Positions 8,582 to 17,416 of a stretch of DNA of 64,000 nucleotides are shown one piece after another. Below the pieces are notes generated by a model. That model did no database searches and was not told where the DNA came from. It saw only the letters and a list, made by a program, of their open reading frames with translations. The stretch's first letter is position 1. Every line of letters starts with the position of its first letter. A program made the position numbers and the translations under genes. The stretch is from Anaerolineae bacterium (GTDB lineage Bacteria > Chloroflexota > Anaerolineae > Aggregatilineales > Phototrophicaceae), in the NCBI GenBank assembly GCA_022825675.1, contig JAJDWK010000068.1, positions 1 to 64,000 on the forward strand, read 5' to 3'.

Positions 8582-9907
8582 ATGGCGGATTTGCTGGCGC
8601 AGGCGAAGAGCGGGGCGCTGCCCCCGGGCGCGCTGGCGCAAGCTCTCGGAGCAGACTATGCGCGCATAATCGCCACTGTTGCGGCTTTCGCGCAAAGGCG
8701 CGGGCAGCGGATTTACCTCGTGGGCGGCATTGTGCGTGACTTGCTGCTGCGGCAAGCCAATTACGATTTGGATTTTGTGCTGGAAGCGGACGCGATCGCC
8801 TTTGTCCAGGGTTTGGCGGCTGAGTTTGGCGGCGCTGTGCACAGTTATCCGCCATTCGGCACCGCCACCTGGCTGCTTGATGGCGCGTCCATGCCCTCAG
8901 CGCCCGGCGAGAAATCACCGCAGCGTATTGATTTTGCCCGCGCCCGCCGCGAGACCTATGCCCAAGCCGCCGCTTTGCCCACAGTGGCGCCAGCCGACAT
9001 CATCGCCGATATGGGACGCCGCGATTTCAGCATAAATGCCATTGCGCTAAGGCTGTCGCCGCCGCAAGAAGCCTGCCATGTGGTTGACCCTTGCGGCGGC
9101 ATAAAGGATCTGGAGCGGCGGCAGCTGCGCATCTTGCATCGCCAAAGTTTCGTCGATGACCCGACCCGTATCTTCCGCGCCTGGCGCTTCGCGGCTCGGC
9201 TGGGCTTTGAAGTGGCGGCGCAAAGCAGCCGGCACCTGCATGCCGCCCTGCCCTTGATTCGAGAGGTCAGCGGGCAGCGGCTGCGCCGAGAACTCGAGCG
9301 CATATTTCTGGAAAAGATGCCAGGGCGCGCCTTGCATGCGCTGCAAACTTGTGGCGCGCTGACGCAGATTCAGCCCGCATTTTCGCTTCGCGCAGGCGCT
9401 ATCGAGCGGCTGAACTGCTATCGTCAGCAACTGCTGGACGGCGCGCCAATCGATGAAAGTCTCGCCTGGTGCCTGCTGCTGGCGGATGCCGGCGAGCGCG
9501 CCGCCAGCGCCATCGGCGAGCGGCTCGCCATGCCAAAACATCTGCTCGCCGCGCTTGGCGCAAGCGCGAAACTTTACGCTGGCATCTCCCTGCTGGACGC
9601 TGAGGAAACCGACCCCAGCGCCTACCTGCCGCTGCTGGACAGCCTGCCGGACGCGGCGCTTACGGCGGGGCTTTTGCTCTGCGCGGGCAGGGCGCGGGCG
9701 GCAGAGCGGCTTGAGCGCTATCGCGACTGCTGGCGCGCGCTGCGCCCCGGCATCACGGGCGAGCAGCTCAAAGCGCGCGGGCTGCCGACCGGCCCGCGCT
9801 ATAAGCATATTCTTGAGGCGCTGCGATATGCTTGGGTCCGCGGCGACATCACAAACACCGAGCAAGAATGGGCGCTGCTTGAGCAATTGTTGGCGAGCGA
9901 AGGCTGA
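8582..9907 (+). CDS. cca: CCA tRNA nucleotidyltransferase / poly(A) polymerase family protein
   Basis: A class II nucleotidyltransferase that adds or repairs the 3' CCA of tRNAs, or adds A residues. Motifs: LVGGIVRDLLL near residue 47, the metal-binding DLDFV near 61, and RRDFSINA near 145, followed by the RNA-binding head (DPTRIFRAWRFAARLGF) and helical neck/body domains. No HD domain is visible at the C-terminus. A TTG at 8573 also opens the frame; the ATG at 8582 sits behind AGG and is preferred. One of the two tRNA-Ser genes in the window lacks an encoded CCA, so such activity is needed. CCA-adding, A-adding or CC-adding specificity cannot be read by eye. Confidence 0.9.
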   Translation: MADLLAQAKSGALPPGALAQALGADYARIIATVAAFAQRRGQRIYLVGGIVRDLLLRQANYDLDFVLEADAIAFVQGLAAEFGGAVHSYPPFGTATWLLDGASMPSAPGEKSPQRIDFARARRETYAQAAALPTVAPADIIADMGRRDFSINAIALRLSPPQEACHVVDPCGGIKDLERRQLRILHRQSFVDDPTRIFRAWRFAARLGFEVAAQSSRHLHAALPLIREVSGQRLRRELERIFLEKMPGRALHALQTCGALTQIQPAFSLRAGAIERLNCYRQQLLDGAPIDESLAWCLLLADAGERAASAIGERLAMPKHLLAALGASAKLYAGISLLDAEETDPSAYLPLLDSLPDAALTAGLLLCAGRARAAERLERYRDCWRALRPGITGEQLKARGLPTGPRYKHILEALRYAWVRGDITNTEQEWALLEQLLASEG

Positions 9908-10021
9908 TAAAAAGAAACAATTTAGCTTTGCGCAAGGATGCTGTAATTTCTATGACGATACTGTGAAACAGACAATTCCTGGCAGAGGCAAGGCGCGCCC
10001 CTGTGGCGCTGGAGTGAGATT

Positions 10022-11956
10022 ATGGACAATGTAACAATTGGCTTGGCGCTGGTGGCGGGTTTCCTCTCCTTCATATCGCCATGTGTTTTGCCGCTGGTGC
10101 CCGCGTATATCGGCTATATGGGCGGGCGGCTGACGCATAATGTCAGCCGACAGGTAGCGGCGGGAGCGAGCCAGTCGGTCAGCCTGGCGCTGCGCTTGCA
10201 GATGCTGCTGCATGGCGCGGCATTTGTGCTCGGCTTCACCGTGGTATTTGTGCTCATCGGCTTGTTGACAACGGCGCTTTCCAGCATCGCCGGGCAATAT
10301 GTTGGCACCTTCACCGAGATTCTGGGGCGTGTTGGCGGCGTCGTCATCATCTTTTTTGGCTTCCAGTTTATGGGGCTGCTGCCGCGGCTCTTCAACTGGC
10401 TGCGGCAAAAACGGCAGGCAAGCCTGCTGGACAGCCCGCTCTTCAGCCTTGCCGCAGCCGCAGCCGCCGCCGGCTTGCTATATTGGGCATTCCTGCAGCA
10501 TCTGCTGATAGTTATCCCTCTCATCACGCTGATGCTGCTCGTGATGGCAATTAGAGGCGCTTTCACCGCGCCTGGCGCTTTTTGGGCGCGCTTGATGGAC
10601 CAGCTGCAAGGGCTCCTTTATGCCGATACCCGCGGCGATTTACAGGCGGATGGGCGCGATGGGCTGCTGGGCTCGGCATTTATGGGCGTGGTTTTTTCCG
10701 CCGGCTGGACGCCCTGCATCGGACCGCTGCTGGGCACAATACTCACTGTCGCCGCGGCGACTGGCGCCAGCACGGGCGATATCGCGCAGGGCATGCTGCT
10801 CTTGACTGCCTACTCGATTGGGCTGGGCATCCCCTTCATCATCACCGCGATGCTGCTCAACAGCGCGCAAGGCATTTTGCGGCGCTTGCAGCGGCACATG
10901 GGCAAAATCGAACTCGCGAGCGGCTCAATGCTGGTGCTCATCGGGCTGCTGGTGGCGAGCGGACAATTACAAAGCCTGAGCCAGACCTTCTCTCGCGGGG
11001 AATTTGCCGATTTCACCTTCCGCGTTGAAGAGTGCGGCGTTGGTTTCTTTGAAGGCGAGCTGGGCTTCCGGCATCTCGGCGATTGCTTGAGCGGCGCTTT
11101 GATTCCAGTCGCCATCAACCAAAGCGCCAACGGCGCATTCACGCCTGATTCACGCGAACAAGCCCTGCTTTTCCACGCTGAAGCAGGCGAGGATATTGAT
11201 GTCGAATTCCGAAGCCTGAGCGAACCCGCGCCCGATTTCGAGCTGACGCTGTACGCGCCCGACAATTTGGCGGTGGCGAGCGCGCGCAAGGCAGACAGCC
11301 GCAGCGCCGATGGCATGCTCTATCCGCTAAGCGCCATCACGCTGGCGGATGGCGGGCGCTATCGCCTGGTCATACAAGCGGCGGAAGATGTTGACGCAGC
11401 GCGTTTTCGCATCAAAGTACGCGCTGCCGTGCCGCTTGCGCCGGCTGCAAATGAGGGCAGCGGCGGCGCGCTGGCAAGCGACCCCTTGAATTCCTTGACG
11501 GCGCTCGCCAGCGATTTGGACGCGGCAATCGGCTTAATCGAGGGCAATCGCGCGCCGGGCTTTGCCATCAGCACCTTACAAGGGCAAGCGCTGACGCTTG
11601 CCGACCTGCGCGGGAAAGTCCTGCTGCTCAATTTTTGGGGCACATGGTGCGGTCCCTGCCGGCGGGAAATGCCCGAATTCCAGAAAATCTATGAAGAATG
11701 GGGCGAACGCGGCTTTGCAATCCTGGCGATTGCTTATAACGACAGCGAAGAAGCGATGGCGGCATTCCGCGATGAATTCGGGCTGAGCTTCCCCCTGGCG
11801 CTGGACGCGAGCGGGGACATCAACGATGCCTATGCCATTCAAACGCGGCCCAGCTCCTACCTGCTTGACCAAAACGGCATCATAGTAGCGCGCCATTTTG
11901 GCATCATGACGGAAGCGCTGCTTGGCGATCTGCTGGGCGAAGCCCTCGGCTCCTAG
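10022..11956 (+). CDS. CcdA-type thiol transporter fused to a beta-sandwich domain and a TlpA thioredoxin
   Basis: A 644-residue fusion that probably carries reductant across the membrane and delivers it outside. Residues 1-330 are a CcdA/DsbD-beta domain with the two redox cysteines in ISPCVLPLVPAYIG and AGWTPCIGPLLGT, and extra hydrophobic segments inserted between the halves. Residues about 335-480 form an extracytoplasmic beta-rich domain resembling the pre-peptidase C-terminal (PPC) fold (DIDVEFRSL, FELTLYAPDN, GRYRLVIQAAEDVDAA). Residues 510-644 are a TlpA/ResA thioredoxin with WGTWCGPCRREMP near 540. The ribosome site GGAGTGAGATT precedes the ATG. It is first in an operon with a second TlpA protein and a DUF2085 protein, gaps 16 and 7 bp. 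Confidence 0.9.
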   Translation: MDNVTIGLALVAGFLSFISPCVLPLVPAYIGYMGGRLTHNVSRQVAAGASQSVSLALRLQMLLHGAAFVLGFTVVFVLIGLLTTALSSIAGQYVGTFTEILGRVGGVVIIFFGFQFMGLLPRLFNWLRQKRQASLLDSPLFSLAAAAAAAGLLYWAFLQHLLIVIPLITLMLLVMAIRGAFTAPGAFWARLMDQLQGLLYADTRGDLQADGRDGLLGSAFMGVVFSAGWTPCIGPLLGTILTVAAATGASTGDIAQGMLLLTAYSIGLGIPFIITAMLLNSAQGILRRLQRHMGKIELASGSMLVLIGLLVASGQLQSLSQTFSRGEFADFTFRVEECGVGFFEGELGFRHLGDCLSGALIPVAINQSANGAFTPDSREQALLFHAEAGEDIDVEFRSLSEPAPDFELTLYAPDNLAVASARKADSRSADGMLYPLSAITLADGGRYRLVIQAAEDVDAARFRIKVRAAVPLAPAANEGSGGALASDPLNSLTALASDLDAAIGLIEGNRAPGFAISTLQGQALTLADLRGKVLLLNFWGTWCGPCRREMPEFQKIYEEWGERGFAILAIAYNDSEEAMAAFRDEFGLSFPLALDASGDINDAYAIQTRPSSYLLDQNGIIVARHFGIMTEALLGDLLGEALGS

Positions 11957-11972
11957 CGCATGGACGAGGCTG

Positions 11973-12536
11973 ATGTCACGAGTTTCCCAGTGCTTGCACT
12001 TGGCAGCCGCGCTGATTCTGCTGGCAGCGGCAGGCGCGATTGTGCTGGCGGCCGGCTTGCCACAACGGGCGGCAAGCAGCGGCATCCGCCGCGCTGATGG
12101 CAGTTATATCGCGCCGGAATATCGCGCGCTGGCACCGCCCTTCACCTTAAGCGCGCTTGATGGCAGCGCCCTCTCGCTGGCGGCTGTTGACGAGCCGCTG
12201 CTGATACTCACATTTTGGGCGACCTGGTGCCCGCCCTGCAAACAAGAATTACGCGATTTGCAGGCATTATACGAGCGCCAGCGCGGGCAGTTGCGCGTGC
12301 TGGCGATAAATCTTGGCGAGAGCGCGGCTGCTGTGCGCCACTGGGCGGACGCGCTCGGGCTGACCTATGACATTCTCCTGGATCGGGCGGCAACAGTGGC
12401 AATGCGCTATCAGATTCGGGGCGGGCCCACTACCTTCCTGCTGGATGCCCAGCGCCGAATTCAGCAGCTCTACATTGGCGCCGCGGATATACAAGCGATT
12501 GAGCGCGCGGTGATTGGCGCGCTGGCGCCAGCTTGA
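11973..12536 (+). CDS. Membrane-anchored TlpA/ResA-family thiol-disulfide oxidoreductase
   Basis: A 187-residue thioredoxin-fold protein with one N-terminal membrane anchor (LAAALILLAAAGAIVLAAGL) and the active site TFWATWCPPCKQE near residue 85. The cis-Pro region is RGGPTTFLLDAQRRI. The family reduces extracytoplasmic disulfides, for example apocytochrome c cysteines. The ATG at 11973 is preferred over the upstream in-frame start at 11922 because that would overlap the preceding gene and the signal anchor begins here. It presumably receives electrons from the CcdA fusion encoded 16 bp upstream. Confidence 0.9.
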   Translation: MSRVSQCLHLAAALILLAAAGAIVLAAGLPQRAASSGIRRADGSYIAPEYRALAPPFTLSALDGSALSLAAVDEPLLILTFWATWCPPCKQELRDLQALYERQRGQLRVLAINLGESAAAVRHWADALGLTYDILLDRAATVAMRYQIRGGPTTFLLDAQRRIQQLYIGAADIQAIERAVIGALAPA

Positions 12537-12543
12537 CTCTACG

Positions 12544-13323
12544 ATGCGCATCCTGCGGGCGGCAAACAGGGGATTCCAGCGGCAGGCGCTGCGCGCGGCA
12601 CGCAACTGGCTGCGCATCGTCTTGACAGCGCTGGCGCTTTATATCAGCTTGCCCTGGCTGACACCGACCCTGGCGAAGGCGGGTTTGGCTGCGCCCGCCA
12701 ACCTGCTTTATACGCTCTACAGCCCCTTCTGCCATCAATTTGCGTTCCGCTCGCTGTTTCTCTATGGCGACCGCCTGGTGTATCCGCTGGGGCGGGCGGG
12801 AGCGGCGGGGGCATCCTTTGAAGTCTACGCCGCCGAATCCGCCGCTTACCTCGAGCAGTATCGATATTGGTCAGCGCTGTATGCGAGCGGAGATGCCGCG
12901 CCAGCGCCAAGCGCTGAAGCGCTCGCCGAATACACGGTGATACAGCAGCTTGCCGCCCGCCATTTCATCGGTGACGAGCGGCTGGGTTATAAAACCAGCC
13001 TCTGCGCCCGCGATTTGGCGATATACAGCGCGATGTTTCTGGGCGCGCTACTGTATCGGCGCTACCGCTGGCGCATCCGCCCGCTGCCGTTGTGGCTCTT
13101 CTTGCTCGCTGGTTTGGGTCCGATTGGGTTGGACGGCATGAGCCAATTGCTGGGCTATCCGCCATTTGAATTCTGGCAGCCGCGGGAGACGACGCCCGCT
13201 TTCCGCATTATCACCGGCGGCATCTTCGGCTTGATGAGCGCCTGGCTGGGCTTGCCGCATCTTGAGCGGTCAATGTACGATATCGCGCTGACGCTTGCAG
13301 AGAAGCTCCGGCAATCGCGCTGA
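12544..13323 (+). CDS. DUF2085 family membrane protein
   Basis: A 259-residue polytopic protein of the DUF2085 type, recognised by SPFCHQFAFRSLFLYG, CARDLAIYSAMFLGALLYRR and a glycine-rich C-terminal GLDGMSQLLG segment. The conserved Cys/His pair (CHQ) and the later Cys could bind metal or take part in redox chemistry. Family function is unknown. It is the third gene of the thiol-redox operon, 7 bp after the TlpA gene, which suggests a link to extracytoplasmic thiol or cytochrome maturation. A start further upstream at 12514 would overlap tlpA; the ATG at 12544 avoids this. Confidence 0.8.
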   Translation: MRILRAANRGFQRQALRAARNWLRIVLTALALYISLPWLTPTLAKAGLAAPANLLYTLYSPFCHQFAFRSLFLYGDRLVYPLGRAGAAGASFEVYAAESAAYLEQYRYWSALYASGDAAPAPSAEALAEYTVIQQLAARHFIGDERLGYKTSLCARDLAIYSAMFLGALLYRRYRWRIRPLPLWLFLLAGLGPIGLDGMSQLLGYPPFEFWQPRETTPAFRIITGGIFGLMSAWLGLPHLERSMYDIALTLAEKLRQSR

Positions 13324-13341
13324 CGGGCGTGGGAAACCTGA

Positions 13342-13944
13342 CTATTGCTCGTCAGCCGCCGGTTTGCTCAAGCGCGAAAGCCGGCGCTTCATTTCTCGCT
13401 TGTCATGATTTTGCGGTTTTGGCGGGCGCGGGTCGGGCGCTTCATCAACGATGTCAAACTTTTCATAGCGGCGCGCCGGCGCTTCCGCGCCGTCCACTGG
13501 GATGCTTGTCCGCCGCGGTGGCGCTTGCCCCGTCTGCCCCAGCGATGCTTCCAAGCTGCTCAATTCCTGCATCAAATGCCGCGTCAAGAGCCGATGCTCG
13601 CGCAATTCCGATTCCGCGATTGTCAGCTGCCGCTGCTTGGCGTTTAAGCGCGCCTGCAGTTGCCGAGCTTCAATGTCCTTGCCAGCGCGCAGCAGCCCAT
13701 CGACCTCATCGTCAAGCGCCACCGCCGCTTGCATCAGCCCATCCACTTTGGCTTGAATTGTATCTTCATAGGCAATCGCCTCTTCAAGGCGCTGCCGCAG
13801 CGCCTGCGCCGAGCGCGTTGGATCTTTCGCCGCATCGTCTGGGTTCAGCCGCGCTCGCGCCCGTAACGAGGATGGGTTGTTGCCCAATACCTCGTGAATC
13901 TGCGCATTGAGCAAAGTGCTCAGCTTGTCAAAGAGGCTTGACAT
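13342..13944 (-). CDS. PspA/IM30-like coiled-coil protein (short form)
   Basis: A 200-residue protein with the amphipathic N-terminal helix typical of PspA/Vipp1 (SLFDKLSTLLNAQIHEVLG) and a long coiled coil over residues 45-130. The C-terminal 70 residues are charged and disordered-looking (PPRRTSIPVDGAEAPARRYE, then KREMKRRLSRL). PspA proteins bind stressed membranes. This one is shorter than the usual 220-230 aa, and part of the canonical helical hairpin is missing. It converges on the DUF2085 gene. A PspA relationship is likely but rests mostly on the N-terminal helix. Confidence 0.6.
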   Translation of the reverse strand: MSSLFDKLSTLLNAQIHEVLGNNPSSLRARARLNPDDAAKDPTRSAQALRQRLEEAIAYEDTIQAKVDGLMQAAVALDDEVDGLLRAGKDIEARQLQARLNAKQRQLTIAESELREHRLLTRHLMQELSSLEASLGQTGQAPPRRTSIPVDGAEAPARRYEKFDIVDEAPDPRPPKPQNHDKREMKRRLSRLSKPAADEQ

Positions 13945-14061
13945 CGGCTTGCCCTGTTCTGGCCAGTTCTGCTTCTGCGCTTAGTATAGTGGATTTCCGC
14001 TGAGAGCGTAGAAGCAAATCCAATATGCCGTGAGAATTTAAACAGCCACCGGCGACTCACC

Positions 14062-14622
14062 CTACTCTTGGCATGTTTTGGGCGGCGCTTCCAGCTCGAG
14101 CAGAAGCGCCTGCGCCGAGCGCGCCAGGCGCGCATCGCCCGCGGCGGACCAAGCGCGCGCTTGTTGGCGCAGCTCTTGGGCATTTCGCAGGAGGCTCGCG
14201 GGTGCAGGATCGCCGCCGTCTAGCAGCCAGCGGCGCAGCGCGGCGCAGGCTTGATATGCCGCCTCGTGAGAAAGTTGAGCGCCGAGCGCGCCTATCAGGG
14301 CAATCATCGGCTGCCAGCCAAGCGCGCTGTCAAGTTCGCTCAGCGTCCAGAATGCCGTCGCCCGGCTCGCGGGATAGCGCATGATGAGGCGGGAAAGCGC
14401 GGCGGCGATAGCGCGCTGGTCGGCGCTGCCCAGCCGGATCCGCAGCAGCTCGCGGGGGAGCTCATCGACATAGCCGCCCGCGGCTGCGCGCTCGCCATCG
14501 GCATGTGACCGCCGCAGCATCAGCGCCAGCTGAAACAGGGCGTATTCGCGGCTGTCAAAATCTTTGCTTTCCAACTCCGCATACAAGCGCTTGAGCGCGC
14601 GCTGGCGGTAGATTCGTTTCAT
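14062..14622 (-). CDS. Helical-repeat (HEAT-like) protein, unknown function
   Basis: A 186-residue all-helical protein with Ala/Leu/Arg-rich segments such as RLYAELESKDFDSREYALFQ, GAQLSHEAAYQACAALRRWL and ARLARSAQALLLELEAP, suggesting three or four HEAT-like repeats. I recognise no catalytic motif. The open frame extends back into the neighbouring gene, but the ATG at 14622 lies 5 bp after that gene's stop and has GGAGTGA upstream, so translation is probably coupled. No firm family assignment. Confidence 0.65.
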   Translation of the reverse strand: MKRIYRQRALKRLYAELESKDFDSREYALFQLALMLRRSHADGERAAAGGYVDELPRELLRIRLGSADQRAIAAALSRLIMRYPASRATAFWTLSELDSALGWQPMIALIGALGAQLSHEAAYQACAALRRWLLDGGDPAPASLLRNAQELRQQARAWSAAGDARLARSAQALLLELEAPPKTCQE

Positions 14623-14627
14623 GGCAG

Positions 14628-16103
14628 TCACTCCTCGGGCGCGGCGGAACTGCGCGTGAAGACGACTGCCAGGCTGTCGCTGTAGACGCGGTGCCAGTCG
14701 GCAGCCGCCTCCAAGCGCGGCACCAAGCCCGCCTCCCGCTCTATCAAGACCATGCCGATGCGCCAGCGCGCGAAGATAGCGCGCCAAGTTTCCGCGCCTG
14801 TTGCCGCCGCCGCATACTCGTGCAGAAAATCGTGATAGAGGTCGGTTCGTCCATCGATGAAGACCGGCAGCTGTCGCGCATGGTATATCAGATAACCGCC
14901 CCAATTGTAGCTGTTGAACAGCGCGCCGCTTTCGGGAGTTGCCGGCAAATGCTCAAGCGCCGCAACCGGGAAATGCCGCGCCAGCGCCGCGGATACTGTC
15001 GCCGCATCGGTCACCTGGGCGAAGCGCGCCAAGGACCCCAGCGCAACGCCGATGATGAGCAGCAGGTTTATGATGACGCGCCGCGGCGACTCAAGTTCCC
15101 GCCGCGGGAGCGTCCAGCCCTTTCGCCGCAAGAATGCAGCGAGATGCGTCGATAGAATCGGCGTGGCGGCGATGGCGAAAAGGGACAAATTACGCGCCGA
15201 TACCAACGCCAGCAGCATTGTCCCGCCGACCAGCAGGACCTCGGTACAATCCAGCCGGCGGCGGCTGCCGGCAAGCGCCGCCAGCAAAAGCGCCAGCAGA
15301 ATCAACATGCCCCAGGCGGGCGGCGCGCTGAAGTCAAGCGGCTGCCATTCCTGAATATAGCTGCCCAAGCCAGCTACTCTCACTGTTTGCAGCGGCACGG
15401 CGAATACATCAAGCCCCAGGGGATTCAGCGGCAGCAGGACGAGCGCAGCCACGGTGAGCGCCAGCAGTTTTTTCAGCTGGGGCACGGGCATGCTGGAGCG
15501 CCCCAAGCCGAGCAGCCGATTGAGCGCCTCCCCAAAAAGAAAGGCGGCGATGAAGAAAAAGCCAGCGACATAGCCCGCGTGAACATTGCCCCAGAGCCAC
15601 AGCAGCGGGGGCAGCAGCCACAGCCAGTCCTGATGGCGGCGCTTGGCGGCGTACAAAATCATCTGCAAGAGAGCGGCGAAGAAGAAGGTGAACATCTGCG
15701 GGCGCGGTGACCAAAATGCGGCAGCGCAAGCGGCGCCAAAAACCAAAGCGAAGCCCTGCGAATAGATGGAGCCGCTGCCGCTGCGATAAAGGCAAGCCAT
15801 GCCCGCGGTTGCCAGCAGGCAGACATATACTGTCAAGCCGGCATGCCCGCCCAGCGACCAAAAGCCCAGCATGATTCCCTGCGCCAAACCGCTGTGATTT
15901 TTGTGCGAGATTCCCGCGCGGGTGTGGGAAAAGGCATCGGCATAGACCACTTCGCCCGTTTCCAGCGTCTGCTGCCCCAGGCGCAGGTGCCACCACATGT
16001 CGGGGTCGAGCGACACGCGGCAGGCCATGGCAAAAAGCAGCAGAAAAACTATCGGCAGCGCGGCGCGCGCGGTCGTCAGTGAAAGCGGAAGTCCGCGCAC
16101 CAT
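14628..16103 (-). CDS. Polytopic membrane protein, GT-C/ArnT-like topology
   Basis: A 491-residue membrane protein with about eleven hydrophobic helices and a first extracytoplasmic loop reading SLDPDMWWHLRLGQ. Acidic residues in this loop followed by WWHL are seen in uncharacterised membrane proteins with GT-C-like topology, where such loops hold catalytic acids. The soluble C-terminal part (VFIDGRTDLYHDFLHEY, then RWRIGMVLIEREAG) also appears in those proteins. A glycosyl transfer role is possible but not shown. It is followed by the helical-repeat gene 5 bp later. Confidence 0.6.
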   Translation of the reverse strand: MVRGLPLSLTTARAALPIVFLLLFAMACRVSLDPDMWWHLRLGQQTLETGEVVYADAFSHTRAGISHKNHSGLAQGIMLGFWSLGGHAGLTVYVCLLATAGMACLYRSGSGSIYSQGFALVFGAACAAAFWSPRPQMFTFFFAALLQMILYAAKRRHQDWLWLLPPLLWLWGNVHAGYVAGFFFIAAFLFGEALNRLLGLGRSSMPVPQLKKLLALTVAALVLLPLNPLGLDVFAVPLQTVRVAGLGSYIQEWQPLDFSAPPAWGMLILLALLLAALAGSRRRLDCTEVLLVGGTMLLALVSARNLSLFAIAATPILSTHLAAFLRRKGWTLPRRELESPRRVIINLLLIIGVALGSLARFAQVTDAATVSAALARHFPVAALEHLPATPESGALFNSYNWGGYLIYHARQLPVFIDGRTDLYHDFLHEYAAAATGAETWRAIFARWRIGMVLIEREAGLVPRLEAAADWHRVYSDSLAVVFTRSSAAPEE

Positions 16104-16152
16104 GCCCCCCTTTTGCCGAAGCGCGCTCTCGGCAAGACATTCGTTGTTCGTT

Positions 16153-16482
16153 CTACCATTTGCTGTTCAACAAGTGTGTCTGCCACCGGGGTGTGTCTAG
16201 CCCTTCGACATCCTCGTATACTTCTTTCCTGACATATATTGCTGCTTCTTCAGTCTTGTCGCCTATGTAATACACTTTCTTCCATCCGATGTAATTAAAG
16301 TGTTCGTCTAACACGGAGAAGACCAATTCTCTGCGCTTAGCGAACATAGTATACCCATACACTGGCTCATCATTCTTGTAGCCGCATATCTCAAGCTTCC
16401 CATCCTCTGTGAGCACAGTACACCAAGATGCTTCTGGCAGAGATTCCAGAGCATTAAGAATTCCTTTTGGCAGCTTTGTCAT
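16153..16482 (-). CDS. Hypothetical protein with AT-richer composition
   Basis: A 109-residue soluble protein (WCTVLTEDGKLEICGYKNDE, then GWKKVYYIGDKTEEAAIYVR) that I do not recognise. The ribosome site is very good (AGGAGAATACA before ATG). Base composition is clearly lower in GC than all neighbours (roughly 45% by eye against about 60% or more), and codon choice differs (AAG, TAT, GAT, ATA used freely), which points to recent acquisition. It sits between the polytopic membrane protein gene and the zinc-ribbon gene with no mobile-element remains visible. Confidence 0.7.
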   Translation of the reverse strand: MTKLPKGILNALESLPEASWCTVLTEDGKLEICGYKNDEPVYGYTMFAKRRELVFSVLDEHFNYIGWKKVYYIGDKTEEAAIYVRKEVYEDVEGLDTPRWQTHLLNSKW

Positions 16483-16681
16483 TGTATTCTCCTAAGAATG
16501 ATTCTGGCTATTTTGCGTCTTTTCTGATGAATACGGATGCGTTCTTCAACCCTGCGTCCACTCGTCAGCATCAAAAAGCCGCCGCCGTCATCGCAGCAGA
16601 AGGTCTCCCCACAAGTCTACAACTTGCGCTATTATGTAGGCGCGCCCTTTGAGCCAAAAGACTGAGACAGGGAAACGAATT

Positions 16682-17383
16682 ATGTCTGATGTACTTGCGC
16701 TGTTTCGCATTCAAAAATTGGAGCTGGTAATCATAGATCGCACAAAGCGCATCAAGGCGATCAACGCGCAGTTGGAAGATGACGCGGCTCTGCAAGCAGC
16801 GCAAGCTGTTGTTGATGCGGCGCGCGAAGCCTATGAAAACGCGGCGAAACAAGCGAATGAACTGGGGACGCAGATCGCCTCGGTTTCGGATAAACGCAGC
16901 GAATCCGAGGCGCGGCTCTACAGCGGCATCAACAACAATCCCAGAGAACTGGCGGATATGAATCGGGAAGTTGAAGCGCTCGCCCGCCGGAAGTCCAGCC
17001 TGGAAGACGAATTACGGCGGCTCGCTGCTGACCGCGATACGCTATTGCAGCGGGCGGAAGAAGCTGAAGCCGAGCTCGCCGAACTCCAGGAGCAGCGGCA
17101 GCAGGAAAACCAGGCATTGATTGGCGACCGTGATGCCTTAAGCGGCGAAGTGCGCGCGATGCTGGCGCAGCGCAAAGAAGGCATCCAAGAGATCCCGCCA
17201 GAGCTTTTCCAGCGCTACAACAGCATGCGGAGCGCCAAATCCAACCGGCCGGTGGCGGAACTGCGGGACGGCGCCTGTACGATTTGCGGCATCGAGCAGA
17301 ACAGCTCGGTGCTCTCCGCGATGTATCGGACAGATGCCATTGTCACCTGTCAGAATTGCGGGCGCATCCTCATACGCTTGTGA
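16682..17383 (+). CDS. Coiled-coil protein with C-terminal C4 zinc ribbon (CT398/zf-RING_7 type)
   Basis: A 233-residue protein with a long antiparallel coiled coil (residues 10-180, for example ELADMNREVEALARRKSSLE) and a terminal zinc ribbon with two CxxC knuckles, CTIC and CQNC. The architecture matches the CT398/DUF164-like family found in many bacteria, with a proposed nucleic-acid-associated or flagellar/secretion-chaperone-like role; function is not settled. The start at 16682 is supported by AGGGAA 7 bp upstream; the frame is open from 16649. It converges on yggT. Confidence 0.85.
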   Translation: MSDVLALFRIQKLELVIIDRTKRIKAINAQLEDDAALQAAQAVVDAAREAYENAAKQANELGTQIASVSDKRSESEARLYSGINNNPRELADMNREVEALARRKSSLEDELRRLAADRDTLLQRAEEAEAELAELQEQRQQENQALIGDRDALSGEVRAMLAQRKEGIQEIPPELFQRYNSMRSAKSNRPVAELRDGACTICGIEQNSSVLSAMYRTDAIVTCQNCGRILIRL

Positions 17384-17416
17384 GTGCGGGCGCGCATCCC
17401 GCCGCGTTTAGCTCGC

